NCBI RefSeq assembly: GCF_014837035.1
Contig: NZ_JACSPS010000002.1
Span: 186,001 to 250,000, forward strand
Source: Kaistella pullorum
GTDB taxonomy: Bacteria > Bacteroidota > Bacteroidia > Flavobacteriales > Weeksellaceae
DNA length: 64,000 nucleotides
Reading direction: 5' to 3'
This document shows, one piece after another, positions 33,809-42,675 of the stretch; positions within the stretch are counted from its first letter, which is position 1; each line of letters begins with the position of its first letter. The notes below the pieces were generated by a model. The model saw only the letters and a list, made by a program, of their open reading frames with translations, was not told the origin of the DNA and did not search any database. The position numbers and the translations under genes were made by a program.

Positions 33809-34846
33809 ATGAAAGATTTAGATTCAATCCTCAAAAATATTAAAAATAAGGAGCTGCTGCCAATCTATTTTTTTCACGGTGAGGAACCCTACTACATCGA
33901 TGTTGCAATAAAATCTTTTGAAAACGATGTGCTGGAGGAGGATGAAAAAGCCTTTAACCAGACCGTAGTTTACGGCAAAGACACCACATTCAGTGACGTA
34001 CTTTCACTCGCGCGCCAGTTCCCGATGATGGGCGACCGCCAGGTGATTATCCTAAAAGAAGCCCAGGAAATCAAACTCACCGAAAAAGAAAGTGAAGCAC
34101 TGAAAGTTTACGCGCAGAATCCGGTACCGTGTACACTTCTCGTCATCGCGTACAAGTATAAAAAAGTGGATGCAAGAAAAGCTTTCGCGAAAACACTTTC
34201 GAAAAACAAAATGCTTTTCCTGAGCGAAAAAATGTACGATAGTGACGTGCCGAAGTTTATCGACCAACAAATCCGCAAATTAGGACTTCGCACCAAGCCG
34301 AATATTCCGGCGTTGCTTTCGGAATACCTTGGAACTGATCTTTCGCGCATCTCAAACGAGCTTTCCAAGCTAAAGATGATTCTGAAAGACACCGATGTTC
34401 TTGACGAGAAAATCATCGAAACCCACATCGGGATCAGCAAGGATTTCAATACTTTCGAACTGACAAAGACGCTGGCCCACCGTGACGCCGCGAAGGCCAT
34501 GCGCGTAGCCTATTTTTTGGGTAAAAGCGCCAAGCAAAGCCCGTTTGAGATGATAATGGGTTCGCTATACAGCTTTTTTTCAAACCTTATTATTTATCAC
34601 ACGCTGGCCGGAAAGAATCCAAAACTCATTCAGGAGGAAATGAAGCTGAATTACTATCAGGTGGAGGATCTTCGGGTGGCTGCGGCCAATTATTCTTTAA
34701 AACATGCCACACGGATCATCTCTGTTCTGCGTGAATTCGACATGAAACGAAAAGGTCTAGGCGCTGTGAATATGAACGAAACGCAGTTGCTGACGGAAAT
34801 GACTTACAAAATACTAAATGTAGCACAGCTCAAAGTGAAAGTGTGA
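33809..34846 (+). CDS. holA: DNA polymerase III subunit delta
   Basis: 345 residues. N-terminal domain with PIYFFHGEEPYYID and VIILKEAQEIKL, the DnaX-like fold of HolA; C-terminal collar domain with FNTFELTKTLAHRDAAKA and SPFEMIMGSLYSFFSNLI. It loads the beta clamp as part of the clamp loader. Divergent from the HsdR-like gene, with no room for separate promoters in between. Confidence 0.93.
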   Translation: MKDLDSILKNIKNKELLPIYFFHGEEPYYIDVAIKSFENDVLEEDEKAFNQTVVYGKDTTFSDVLSLARQFPMMGDRQVIILKEAQEIKLTEKESEALKVYAQNPVPCTLLVIAYKYKKVDARKAFAKTLSKNKMLFLSEKMYDSDVPKFIDQQIRKLGLRTKPNIPALLSEYLGTDLSRISNELSKLKMILKDTDVLDEKIIETHIGISKDFNTFELTKTLAHRDAAKAMRVAYFLGKSAKQSPFEMIMGSLYSFFSNLIIYHTLAGKNPKLIQEEMKLNYYQVEDLRVAAANYSLKHATRIISVLREFDMKRKGLGAVNMNETQLLTEMTYKILNVAQLKVKV

Positions 34847-34857
34847 TCTTAATGGTT

Positions 34858-34865
34858 TAATTTTG
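34858..34865 (+). promoter_or_regulatory. Probable -7 box of the trxB promoter
   Basis: TAATTTTG followed by CACC, 37 bases before the trxB ATG. No clear TTG lies at the expected upstream distance. Confidence 0.5.
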
Positions 34866-34902
34866 CACCTTCTAAAAACCAAAGAATTAAAATAACCTCA
34901 AT

Positions 34903-35844
34903 ATGGAACAAAATATCTTAGACTGTATCATCGTCGGCTCCGGCCCTTCCGGTTTCACAGCAGCGATCTATGCGGCTCGCGCAGACCTGAAGCCAGAACT
35001 TTACACGGGTCTGGAACCGGGCGGACAGCTTACGACAACAACGGAAGTAGACAATTTCCCCGGCTATCCCGACGGTATTACCGGCCCGGCGATGATGCTC
35101 GACCTGCAGAAGCAGGCCGAACGTTTCGATACCAAAGTGCATTATGAAATGATCACGAAAACCGAATTTTCAACTGAAAAAGGGGGTATTCATAAACTGT
35201 GGGCAGGTAACAAGGAGATTTTAGCCCGTACCGTGATTATTTCAACAGGTGCGACAGCCAAATACCTCGGTCTCGATGACGAAAAAAAATATGCCGGCGG
35301 CGGAGTGTCAGCCTGTGCAACCTGCGACGGATTTTTCTATAAAGGAAAAGATGTAATCGTAGTAGGAGCGGGTGATACCGCAGCGGAGGAAGCAACTTAC
35401 CTCGCTAAACTCACCAACAAAGTGACGATGCTTGTGCGTAAAGATGTTTTCCGTGCGTCAAAAGCCATGATTCACCGTGTAGAAAATACCGCAAATATCG
35501 AAGTGAAATTTAACCATGAACTTATCGGTATTGAAGGTGAGAATGCTTTGGTGGAAAGAGCTGTGGTAATCAACAACCAAACGCAGGAAACTTCGAAAAT
35601 TGATGTACACGGAATCTTCATCGCGATCGGTCATAAACCGAATACCGAAATTTTCGCAGGACAAATCAATCTTGATGAAAATGGCTACATCATAACCGTT
35701 CCGGGTTCTACATTTACCAATTTGCCGGGTGTTTTTGCAGCGGGTGATGTGCAGGATCATATTTACCGACAGGCGATTACGGCAGCGGGAAGCGGCTGTA
35801 TGGCGGCGATGGATGCTGAAAAATATTTGGCTGAACTGGACTGA
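34903..35844 (+). CDS. trxB: Thioredoxin-disulfide reductase
   Basis: 313 residues. FAD site IIVGSGPSGFTAAIYAARA, redox motif Cys138-Ala-Thr-Cys141 in SACATCDG, NADPH site VVGAGDTAAEEATYLA, and GVFAAGDVQDHIYRQ near the end. It passes electrons from NADPH to thioredoxin in the cytosol. Complete and typical. Confidence 0.96.
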   Translation: MEQNILDCIIVGSGPSGFTAAIYAARADLKPELYTGLEPGGQLTTTTEVDNFPGYPDGITGPAMMLDLQKQAERFDTKVHYEMITKTEFSTEKGGIHKLWAGNKEILARTVIISTGATAKYLGLDDEKKYAGGGVSACATCDGFFYKGKDVIVVGAGDTAAEEATYLAKLTNKVTMLVRKDVFRASKAMIHRVENTANIEVKFNHELIGIEGENALVERAVVINNQTQETSKIDVHGIFIAIGHKPNTEIFAGQINLDENGYIITVPGSTFTNLPGVFAAGDVQDHIYRQAITAAGSGCMAAMDAEKYLAELD

Positions 35845-35891
35845 TTTGGCTTTGCTGAATATTTAAGTTAAGAATAACAAAAAACACGCGC

Positions 35892-36257
35892 GTGAGAAGC
35901 CTTCTTTTTGTTTTCATCGGCGGAGGTGCGGGCAGCGTTTTACGATATCTGCTCTCCGTGGGTACCCAGCGATTCTGGATGGTGAAAACGTTTCCACTCG
36001 GGACTTTTCTCGCGAATATAATCGGCTGTTTTCTGATTGGGGTGCTTGTTTCAGCGCTGGTAAAAAGTGATCTGCATCTAAGACTTCTGCTGATCACCGG
36101 TTTTTGTGGTGGGTTTACGACGTTCTCCGCATTTTCGGTTGAAAGTGTTTCCCTTTGGCAATCCGGGCAGTTTACAGTGCTCGCAATTTATATTTTGCTG
36201 AGCGTGATTTTAGGTCTTGCGGCCGTTTGGCTGGGTCAGTCGATAGTTAAATGGTAA
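35892..36257 (+). CDS. crcB: Fluoride efflux channel CrcB/Fluc
   Basis: 121 residues, GTG start, four transmembrane helices. GGGAGSVLRYLLS, GTFLANIIGCFLIG and GFCGGFTTFSAFSVE are the Fluc signatures (Asn of the second and Phe/Thr of the third line the pore). Exports fluoride at the inner membrane as a dual-topology dimer. The leader after trxB is only 47 bases, too short for a fluoride riboswitch. The GTG is chosen because no ATG lies in frame nearby and the N-terminus fits the family. Confidence 0.93.
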   Translation: MRSLLFVFIGGGAGSVLRYLLSVGTQRFWMVKTFPLGTFLANIIGCFLIGVLVSALVKSDLHLRLLLITGFCGGFTTFSAFSVESVSLWQSGQFTVLAIYILLSVILGLAAVWLGQSIVKW

Positions 36258-36304
36258 TTTTCGGTATTGAAAATTAAGCGTTTAAGATAAATTTGAAAAA
36301 ATAG

Positions 36305-36336
36305 TTTGGTGAGTATATAAAACCTTTTTATATTTG
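36305..36336 (+). promoter_or_regulatory. Promoter of the tRNA-Ser gene
   Basis: TTTG (36305-36308), 20-base spacer, TATATTTG (36329-36336), a full Bacteroidota consensus, 30 bases before the tRNA. Confidence 0.85.
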
Positions 36337-36366
36337 CACCACTGAAAACGGGAAACCGTGATCAAT

Positions 36367-36451
36367 GGAGGAATGGCAGAGTGGTCGATTGCGGCAGTCT
36401 TGAAAACTGTTGACTGTAACAGGTCCCGGGGTTCGAATCCCTGTTCCTCCG
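36367..36451 (+). tRNA. tRNA-Ser (TGA anticodon)
   Basis: 85 bases. Acceptor GGAGGAA pairs with TTCCTCC, discriminator G, T-loop GGTTCGAATCC, and an extended variable arm typical of class II tRNA. Anticodon TGA at 36401-36403. The CCA end is not encoded. Confidence 0.96.
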
Positions 36452-36465
36452 CTTAAGTTTCTTAT

Positions 36466-36495
36466 AACCTACTGTAAATCAGTAGGTTTTTTGTT
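36466..36495 (+). terminator. Terminator of tRNA-Ser
   Basis: AACCTACTG pairs with CAGTAGGTT (9 bp), loop TAAAT, followed by TTTTTGTTTT, 15 bases after the tRNA. Confidence 0.88.
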
Positions 36496-36689
36496 TTATA
36501 TGTTTCCCGCTTTCGTGAGTCAGTCATTGGACGATACCCATTTCCTTCGAATTTTTCTCATACCGGCCATTTCCTGCTTTCCATTTCGCCATCCGGGTAG
36601 GTCTGCAGTATTATAATATTCTCCTCGAGCCGCAACCGTCTGAACGGCTTAATATTTGCAAAAAACTTACGGGCGCTTCAAAATTTAGG

Positions 36690-36790
36690 ATCATCTTTTT
36701 GGGCGCCTTCATCCGTCTTCCGCTGCAATCTTTTTGTTCCGCTTTGCTTCACAAAAAGGATTTCCGCTCAAGCCGGGGCGCGGGTGCCTT
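36690..36790 (-). repeat. Palindromic intergenic repeat, copy B
   Basis: In the 394-base gap between tRNA-Ser and ligD. On the minus strand it reads GGAAATCCTTTTTGTG, a GC-containing loop, then GGAACAAAAAGATTG and CAGCGGAA. These blocks match copy A at 1316-1392 in the same order, with different loop sequences. The rest of the gap, 36496-36690, shows no gene. Confidence 0.75.
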
Positions 36791-36845
36791 TAGTGAAACG
36801 CTACCCGTCACAGCTAAGTAATGCATTTAATTAAACCCCAATATC

Positions 36846-39551
36846 ATGGCATTAGAAAAATACCGCGAAAAAAGATCTGAAGATAAAACACCGGAACCGT
36901 TTGGTGGCAAACCTTCAGGCAAAGAACTGCGTTTTGTCATTCAAAAGCACGATGCCTCACATCTTCATTACGATTTCCGGCTTGAGATGGAGGGCGTTTT
37001 GAAAAGTTGGGCAGTGCCGAAGGGACCGTCAATGGATCCTGATATCAAAAGGCTCGCGATGATGGTGGAAGATCATCCGTACGATTACCGGACGTTTGAA
37101 GGCATCATCCCGAAAGGCCAGTACGGTGGCGGCACCGTGATTGTCTGGGACGAAGGTACCTATATTCCGTCGGACGTAGAAGGGGATATTAAGGCATACG
37201 AAAAAGAACTTCGCAAGGATTTGGAAGCCGGACGGCTGAAATTCAAGATGAATGGTAAGAAACTGAAAGGCGAATTCGCCCTAGTAAAAACGAAAGGTCG
37301 CGGTGAAAACAGCTGGCTTTTGATGAAGCTCGAAGATGAGTTTGCAACCAAAAAAGACATCACCAAGCTGGATGAGTCGGTTATTTCCGGAAAATCCATT
37401 GCGGAAATGGAAAAATCTCCGGACAAGGTGTATGGCGAAGAAGATGCAGAAAAGAAAGAGAAGAAGACTAAAGCTAAAAAGACAGAAAAACCTTCCTCAA
37501 CTAAAAAAGATACCGCGACAGAAACCTCGAAACCTAAGAAATCTTCGAAGGATAGTAAGACGGTTGAAAAACTACTGAAAAATGCGCCCGCGCAGAAGTT
37601 CTATACTTCCGTAGACCCAATGCTCGCTACGCTGGTGGATAAACCTTTCGACAGTGATGAATGGATCTACGAAGTAAAATGGGACGGTTACCGCGCTGTT
37701 GCTTTCATGAATGACGGCGAAGTGACGATGAAATCGCGAAACGACAAAAGTTTCGACGAAAAATTCTATCCCATCTACGACGAACTTAAACAAATTAATT
37801 TAAATGCAGTGATTGATGGCGAAATCGTTGTTGTAGGTTCGAACGGCCAGGCGAATTTCGGGGCGCTGCAGAACTGGCGCAGCGAAGCGGACGGTGACCT
37901 GGTGTTTTACGTTTTCGATATTCTGTGGCTTGACGGTAAAGATTTGAAAGCATTTACTTTAATGGAAAGACGCGAAATATTAAATCAAATCCTGCCCAAA
38001 AGCGACAGTATCCTGCTCAGCGAAGCCTTTGAAACCTCCGGCATAGAATTTCTCGAAACTGCCAAAAAAATGGACCTCGAAGGTATTATGGCCAAACGGA
38101 AAGACAGCGAATACCACACAAAGAACCGCACAAAAAATTGGCTCAAGATCAAAGCCAACAAAAGACAGGAAGTGGTGATCGGCGGTTTCACGCTCAACGA
38201 TGACTCGCGTAAACAGTTCAGCAGCCTTCTGGTGGGCGTTTACGAAGGAAAAAAACTGGTTTATACAGGCAAAGTGGGAACCGGTTTCAACACGAAAGAC
38301 CAGAAGGAAATGATGGAACAGTTTAAACCGCTGATTACAGATAAACCGCCATTTGACAAAGAACCGGATGTGAACAAAGCGTCACGTTTCCGGCCAGATC
38401 CACCCCACGCTACGGTAACGTGGCTCAAACCCAAACTCCTGTGTGAAGTGGCATTCACCGAACTTACAACAGACGGCATCATGCGCCATCCCTCATTCCA
38501 GGGGATGCGGGCTGACAAAAAAGCAACAAGTGTAACCCTCGAAAAAGAACAGGCTGTGGAAAAAATTGTAGAAGATGCGGCGCCGATCATCGCAAAACGT
38601 GGCAAAGCGCCCAGAAAAACCCTTTTGAACCCAAAAGAAAAGAGTCAGGTTAAAAAAATCAACGGCAACGAAGTGAAATTCACGAATCTTGATAAGATCT
38701 TCTGGCCCGATGAAAAACGCACGAAGCGCGACCTAATCAACTATTATTATCAGGTTGCGCCTTACATTTTGCCGTATCTGAAAGGCCGGCCGCAAAGCAT
38801 GAACCGTTTTCCGGATGGAATTGACGGTGAGAGTTTTTACTTTAAAGATGTCACCGGAAAGGCACCGAAGTGGGCCGATACGTTCAAATATGTAAGCGAT
38901 TCTGACGGCCGCGAGCGAAAATACCTGGTAGGGAAAGATGAGGCCACACTGCTTTTCATGGCGAATCTTGGCTGCATAGAGATGAATCCGTGGAACAGCA
39001 CGGTGGAGAAGCCGGATAACCCTACATTCTGCATCATCGATCTCGATCCTGACAAGAATTCTTTGGATCAGGTGATTGAAACCGCGCAGGTCACAAAACA
39101 ACTGCTCGACGATATGGGCGTACCTTCGTATTGCAAGACCAGCGGGTCAACCGGTCTGCATATTTACATTCCGTTGGCGAATAAATACACCTATGAGGAG
39201 TCTAAAGAATTTGCGCGTGCGCTGGTAACGCTGGTCAACCAGGAGTTGCCAGACATCACGAGCATCGAAAGGATCGTGAAAAACCGTGAAGGAAAGATCT
39301 ATCTCGATTTCCTGCAAAACCGGCCGCATGCTACAATTGCAGCTGCCTATTCTGTAAGACCTAAACCCGGCGCCACCGTTTCGATGCCACTACATTGGGA
39401 TGAAGTGAAAAAAGGTCTTAAGATGAGCGACTTTACTATTAAAAACGCGCTGGAGCGGTTGAGCTCGGAAGGTGATATTTTCAAACCCGTCTTAGGCAAA
39501 GGTATTAATCTTGAGAAAGTGCTGAAGAAATTTGAAAAAAGCAGAAAATAA
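36846..39551 (+). CDS. ligD: Multifunctional DNA ligase D
   Basis: 901 residues with domains in the order 3'-phosphoesterase (~20-170, HLHYDFRLEMEGVLKSWAVP and PKGQYGGGTVIVWD), a lysine-rich linker (~190-250), ATP-dependent ligase (~265-560, nucleotidyl lysine Lys278 in EVKWDGYR), and primase-type polymerase (~620-901, IIDLDPDKNS). It repairs double-strand breaks in bacterial NHEJ, usually with Ku. No Ku gene is visible in this window. It ends 60 bases before a shared bidirectional terminator. Confidence 0.95.
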   Translation: MALEKYREKRSEDKTPEPFGGKPSGKELRFVIQKHDASHLHYDFRLEMEGVLKSWAVPKGPSMDPDIKRLAMMVEDHPYDYRTFEGIIPKGQYGGGTVIVWDEGTYIPSDVEGDIKAYEKELRKDLEAGRLKFKMNGKKLKGEFALVKTKGRGENSWLLMKLEDEFATKKDITKLDESVISGKSIAEMEKSPDKVYGEEDAEKKEKKTKAKKTEKPSSTKKDTATETSKPKKSSKDSKTVEKLLKNAPAQKFYTSVDPMLATLVDKPFDSDEWIYEVKWDGYRAVAFMNDGEVTMKSRNDKSFDEKFYPIYDELKQINLNAVIDGEIVVVGSNGQANFGALQNWRSEADGDLVFYVFDILWLDGKDLKAFTLMERREILNQILPKSDSILLSEAFETSGIEFLETAKKMDLEGIMAKRKDSEYHTKNRTKNWLKIKANKRQEVVIGGFTLNDDSRKQFSSLLVGVYEGKKLVYTGKVGTGFNTKDQKEMMEQFKPLITDKPPFDKEPDVNKASRFRPDPPHATVTWLKPKLLCEVAFTELTTDGIMRHPSFQGMRADKKATSVTLEKEQAVEKIVEDAAPIIAKRGKAPRKTLLNPKEKSQVKKINGNEVKFTNLDKIFWPDEKRTKRDLINYYYQVAPYILPYLKGRPQSMNRFPDGIDGESFYFKDVTGKAPKWADTFKYVSDSDGRERKYLVGKDEATLLFMANLGCIEMNPWNSTVEKPDNPTFCIIDLDPDKNSLDQVIETAQVTKQLLDDMGVPSYCKTSGSTGLHIYIPLANKYTYEESKEFARALVTLVNQELPDITSIERIVKNREGKIYLDFLQNRPHATIAAAYSVRPKPGATVSMPLHWDEVKKGLKMSDFTIKNALERLSSEGDIFKPVLGKGINLEKVLKKFEKSRK

Positions 39552-39603
39552 AAAGTGGCAGTTTTTAAATTTAAATCCTGTGACAGCGGGCTTTTATTTA
39601 AAC

Positions 39604-39633
39604 AAAAAAAAGGATCTAGGTGATCCTTTTTTT
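39604..39633. terminator. Bidirectional terminator between ligD and the DUF421 gene
   Basis: AAAAAAAGGATC and GATCCTTTTTTT around loop TAGGT, giving T runs in both directions. The stop codon (TAG on the minus strand) of the DUF421 gene lies in the hairpin loop, so its last codons form part of the stem. Confidence 0.85.
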
Positions 39634-40317
39634 ATGGCAGGCTACCACCCATTTGTCGCGCCTACAGTTCGGACAGTCACCGGGCGACCCTGCCGTTTTC
39701 TCTTCCGTGTATGCGCAGAAAATGCACGAATAATAGTCGGGCCGGTCTATCGTTTTTACCGGATTTGAAAGCGAACCAAGCATCACCGAAAGTCCCGGTT
39801 TGGTATTTTCTTCTGTGTAGAAAAACGTACTAAGGCCACCGGATGTCTCGGCAATCGCAGTTTCTACCTGACCGAGTTGCGAAACGCCGCGAAGCCGCAG
39901 CTCAGCGAAAAATTCATCGCTGCCGAGATTTTCTTTTTTAAAACTGTCGAGTACAAAAACACCGTCCTGAATAAGACAGGCGGGTTCGCCTTCCACCATA
40001 TCTTCAAACTTTTTCGATTTTCCCAAAAGGAAGGTAAGGCCGGCATAAAGTGCGATGATTATAATAAACACGAGCAGCGAGAATACAATCCCAACTTCTT
40101 TATAGAACATGGGGTCGCCCGCCGCGGAACCCAGTCCGATAATCACGACCAATTCAAAAACCGAAAGCTGCTTTACGCCTCTTTTCCCAAGGAATCTCAG
40201 CCCGATGATGATGATCAGGAACATGATGACGGTGCGGATCGCAACTTCAGGCAGAAAAGACCAGTCTTCGGCGCCAAGCATTAAATCCGTCCAGTCGATG
40301 GCTAGTATGGTATTCAT
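39616..40317 (-). CDS. DUF421 (YetF-like) membrane protein with a C-terminal cysteine-rich tail
   Basis: 233 residues from the preferred ATG at 40317 (an ATG at 40347 is also in frame). Three transmembrane helices (~22-110) followed by the DUF421 soluble domain (GEPACLIQDGVFVLDSFKKENLGSDEFFAEL, cut here to its core LIQDGVF and LGSDEFFAELR). The last ~30 residues contain four cysteines (FCAY, DCPNCRRDKW, ACHKK), possibly a small zinc ribbon. Function of the family unknown to me. The gene's stop codon sits inside the terminator. Confidence 0.85.
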   Translation of the reverse strand: MNTILAIDWTDLMLGAEDWSFLPEVAIRTVIMFLIIIIGLRFLGKRGVKQLSVFELVVIIGLGSAAGDPMFYKEVGIVFSLLVFIIIIALYAGLTFLLGKSKKFEDMVEGEPACLIQDGVFVLDSFKKENLGSDEFFAELRLRGVSQLGQVETAIAETSGGLSTFFYTEENTKPGLSVMLGSLSNPVKTIDRPDYYSCIFCAYTEEKTAGSPGDCPNCRRDKWVVACHKKRIT

Positions 40318-40388
40318 TTTATGCATTGTTTCGGCTCGTATAGCCAAAAGAGTGCCTTATTTTTTCAGCCTTAACCTCAACCTCAGCC

Positions 40389-42515
40389 TCAACCAAGTTT
40401 CATCGTCAGCTGCACTCTTTTCCTGATTTCATCCACCTCTGTCACGCGAACCTGAACATGCTGGTGAAGTTTCACGACCTCATTTACATCCGACACGAAT
40501 CCGTCTTTCAGTTGTGAAATATGCACCAGTCCGCTTTCTTTGATACCGAAGTCTACGAAACAGCCGAAAGCCACAATATTATTCACGATGCCGGGAAGTA
40601 TCATTCCGGTTTTTAGATCTTTAATGCTTTTCACGGACGGATCAAATTCAAAAATTTTCGCTGCTTTGCGCGGATCGAGACCAGGTTTTTCCAGTTCCTT
40701 CAGGATGTCTTTAATGGCGAGAATCCCAATGGTTTCGGTCACGTATTTTTCCGGTACGATTAGTGCAATTTTCTCCTTATTGGCTATTAAATCGGAAGTT
40801 TTAAGTTTCAGGTCTTTAGCCATCTGCTCCACAACGGGATAGGCTTCCGGGTGAACGGCCGAATTATCAAGCGGATTTTTTCCGTTTGAAATCCGGACGA
40901 AAGCTGCGGCCTGCTGATATGCTTTTTCCCCAAGGCGCGGGACTTTCTTCAGCTGTTTCCGGTCTTCGAAAGCACCGTTCTCCGCACGGTAACTCACGAT
41001 ATTCTCCGCCATCTTTTCGCCGATACCGGAAACGTAACTCAACAATGATTTACTGGCGGTATTCAGGTTGATGCCGACTGCATTTACACATTTCATCACC
41101 GTTGAGTCGAGTTCATTCTTAAGCAAAGTCTGGTCTACATCGTGCTGGTACTGCCCGACACCGATTGATTTTGCATCGATCTTCACGAGTTCTGCCAGCG
41201 GATCTGCCAGTCTTCGCCCGATCGAAACCGCGCCGCGTACGGTGACGTCATAATTCGGAAATTCATCCCGCGCGACCTTGCTTGCGGAATAAACCGAGGC
41301 GCCTGCTTCGGACACGACGAAAACCTGCGGCGGTTTATCGAATGCGATTTTCTTAATGAAAAACTCGGTTTCGCGGCTTGCCGTTCCGTTGCCAATCGAA
41401 ATCGCTTCAATATTATAGGCGTTTACCATCGAGCGGATTTTCTTCATGGCCATGCCGGTTTCATTCTGGGGCGCGTGCGGATAAAGGGTTTCATTGTGCA
41501 GCAAATCACCTTTCTCATCCAGGCAGACAATCTTGCAACCGCTGCGGTAGCCGGGATCTATGGCCAGAATTCTCTTTTCACCCAAAGGCGGCGCGAGCAG
41601 AAGCTGTCTCAGATTTTCCGAAAAAATATCGATGGCTTTGAGGTCGGCTTCTGCTTTCGCTTCCTGCAGGCCTTCGTTGGAAAGAGCAGGTTCAAGAAGC
41701 CGTTTGTAGCTGTCGGCAATCGCGATAATGATTTGTTCCGCTGACGCGTTATCGGATTTCAGGACGGCATTTTCAATCAGGCGCAGCGCTTCATCTTTAT
41801 CGATATCTACTTTGGTCTTTACAAAGCCTTCAGCTTCGGCTCTCAGCATAGCCAAGAGGCGGTGGGAGGGAATCCGGCTGAGACTTTCCTGCCAGTCGAA
41901 ATACTGGCTGTACTTCTGCGCAGCTTCGCCGTCTTTTTTAGATTTCACAACTTTGGAACTGATGACCGATTTCCGCTGGAAAAGTTTCCTGAGGATTTTC
42001 CTGACATAACCGTTTTCGTTGATCCACTCAGCGATGATGTCGCGCGCGCCCTGCAGGGCTTCTTCCACCGAATCTACGTCCGCATTCAGGTATTTTCCGG
42101 CGATATAATGCAGGTCATCAGACTTCTGGCTCATGATGATTTTAGCCAAAGGCTCGAGACCTTTTTCGCGGGCACTGTCGGCCTTTGTTTTTCGTCTTTT
42201 TTTAAACGGCAGATAAAGATCTTCAAGTTCCTGCAGATCGAAACTTTCATCGATGCGTTTTTTTAGGTCCGCGCTTAATGCGCTCTGCTCCTCAATTGAT
42301 TTAAGTATGCTTTCCTTGCGCTTCACTGTTTCCTGAAACTGGCTGTTCAGTTTTGCGATCTGTTCGATCTGCACCTCATCCAGATTTCCGGTGACATCTT
42401 TCCGATAGCGCGAAATAAACGGAATGGTGCAGTCTTCGGCCAAAAGCCGGAGCGTTGCGCTGATGTTTTGTTCGGAAATGGAAGTGGATTGCTGAATGAA
42501 TGCGGTGGCCGTCAT
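40389..42515 (-). CDS. tex: Tex-family S1 RNA-binding protein
   Basis: 708 residues. N-terminal helical Tex domain (ISRYRKDVTGNLDEVQIEQI), YqgF/RNase H-like fold (ILAIDPGYRSGCKIVCLDEKG, in part), HhH region (GINLNTASKSLLSYVSGIGEKMAENIV, in part), and C-terminal S1 domain (~630-700, GCFVDFGIKESGLVHISQL). Binds nucleic acid and is linked to transcription or RNA metabolism. Full length, single gene. Confidence 0.95.
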   Translation of the reverse strand: MTATAFIQQSTSISEQNISATLRLLAEDCTIPFISRYRKDVTGNLDEVQIEQIAKLNSQFQETVKRKESILKSIEEQSALSADLKKRIDESFDLQELEDLYLPFKKRRKTKADSAREKGLEPLAKIIMSQKSDDLHYIAGKYLNADVDSVEEALQGARDIIAEWINENGYVRKILRKLFQRKSVISSKVVKSKKDGEAAQKYSQYFDWQESLSRIPSHRLLAMLRAEAEGFVKTKVDIDKDEALRLIENAVLKSDNASAEQIIIAIADSYKRLLEPALSNEGLQEAKAEADLKAIDIFSENLRQLLLAPPLGEKRILAIDPGYRSGCKIVCLDEKGDLLHNETLYPHAPQNETGMAMKKIRSMVNAYNIEAISIGNGTASRETEFFIKKIAFDKPPQVFVVSEAGASVYSASKVARDEFPNYDVTVRGAVSIGRRLADPLAELVKIDAKSIGVGQYQHDVDQTLLKNELDSTVMKCVNAVGINLNTASKSLLSYVSGIGEKMAENIVSYRAENGAFEDRKQLKKVPRLGEKAYQQAAAFVRISNGKNPLDNSAVHPEAYPVVEQMAKDLKLKTSDLIANKEKIALIVPEKYVTETIGILAIKDILKELEKPGLDPRKAAKIFEFDPSVKSIKDLKTGMILPGIVNNIVAFGCFVDFGIKESGLVHISQLKDGFVSDVNEVVKLHQHVQVRVTEVDEIRKRVQLTMKLG

Positions 42516-42633
42516 TAAATATTTTTTTTAAGACCGCTAAAATAGGCAGAAAAATCGAGTGACTGAAGCACTTTACCCTCTGAAACCGCAGGCGGAAAAA
42601 GTTTCAGGAACTGACGGAATTTAGCAATGAAAG

Positions 42634-42660
42634 TTAAAAAGCCAACGAAAGTTCCGGCTT
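42634..42660 (-). terminator. Terminator of the histidine-kinase operon
   Basis: AAGCC/GGCTT plus AAC/GTT with a two-base bulge around loop GAAA; on the minus strand it ends in five T. It lies 16 bases past the kinase stop. Confidence 0.65.
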
Positions 42661-42675
42661 CTTAGGCGTTGTGCT

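Noticed and set aside
35845-35891. Fluoride riboswitch before crcB
   Set aside because: Only 47 bases lie between trxB and crcB, too short, and no typical pseudoknot sequence is seen.
37336-37578. Lys/Arg-rich 80-codon frame in ligD
   Set aside because: It comes from a frame-shifted reading of the lysine-rich linker of LigD.
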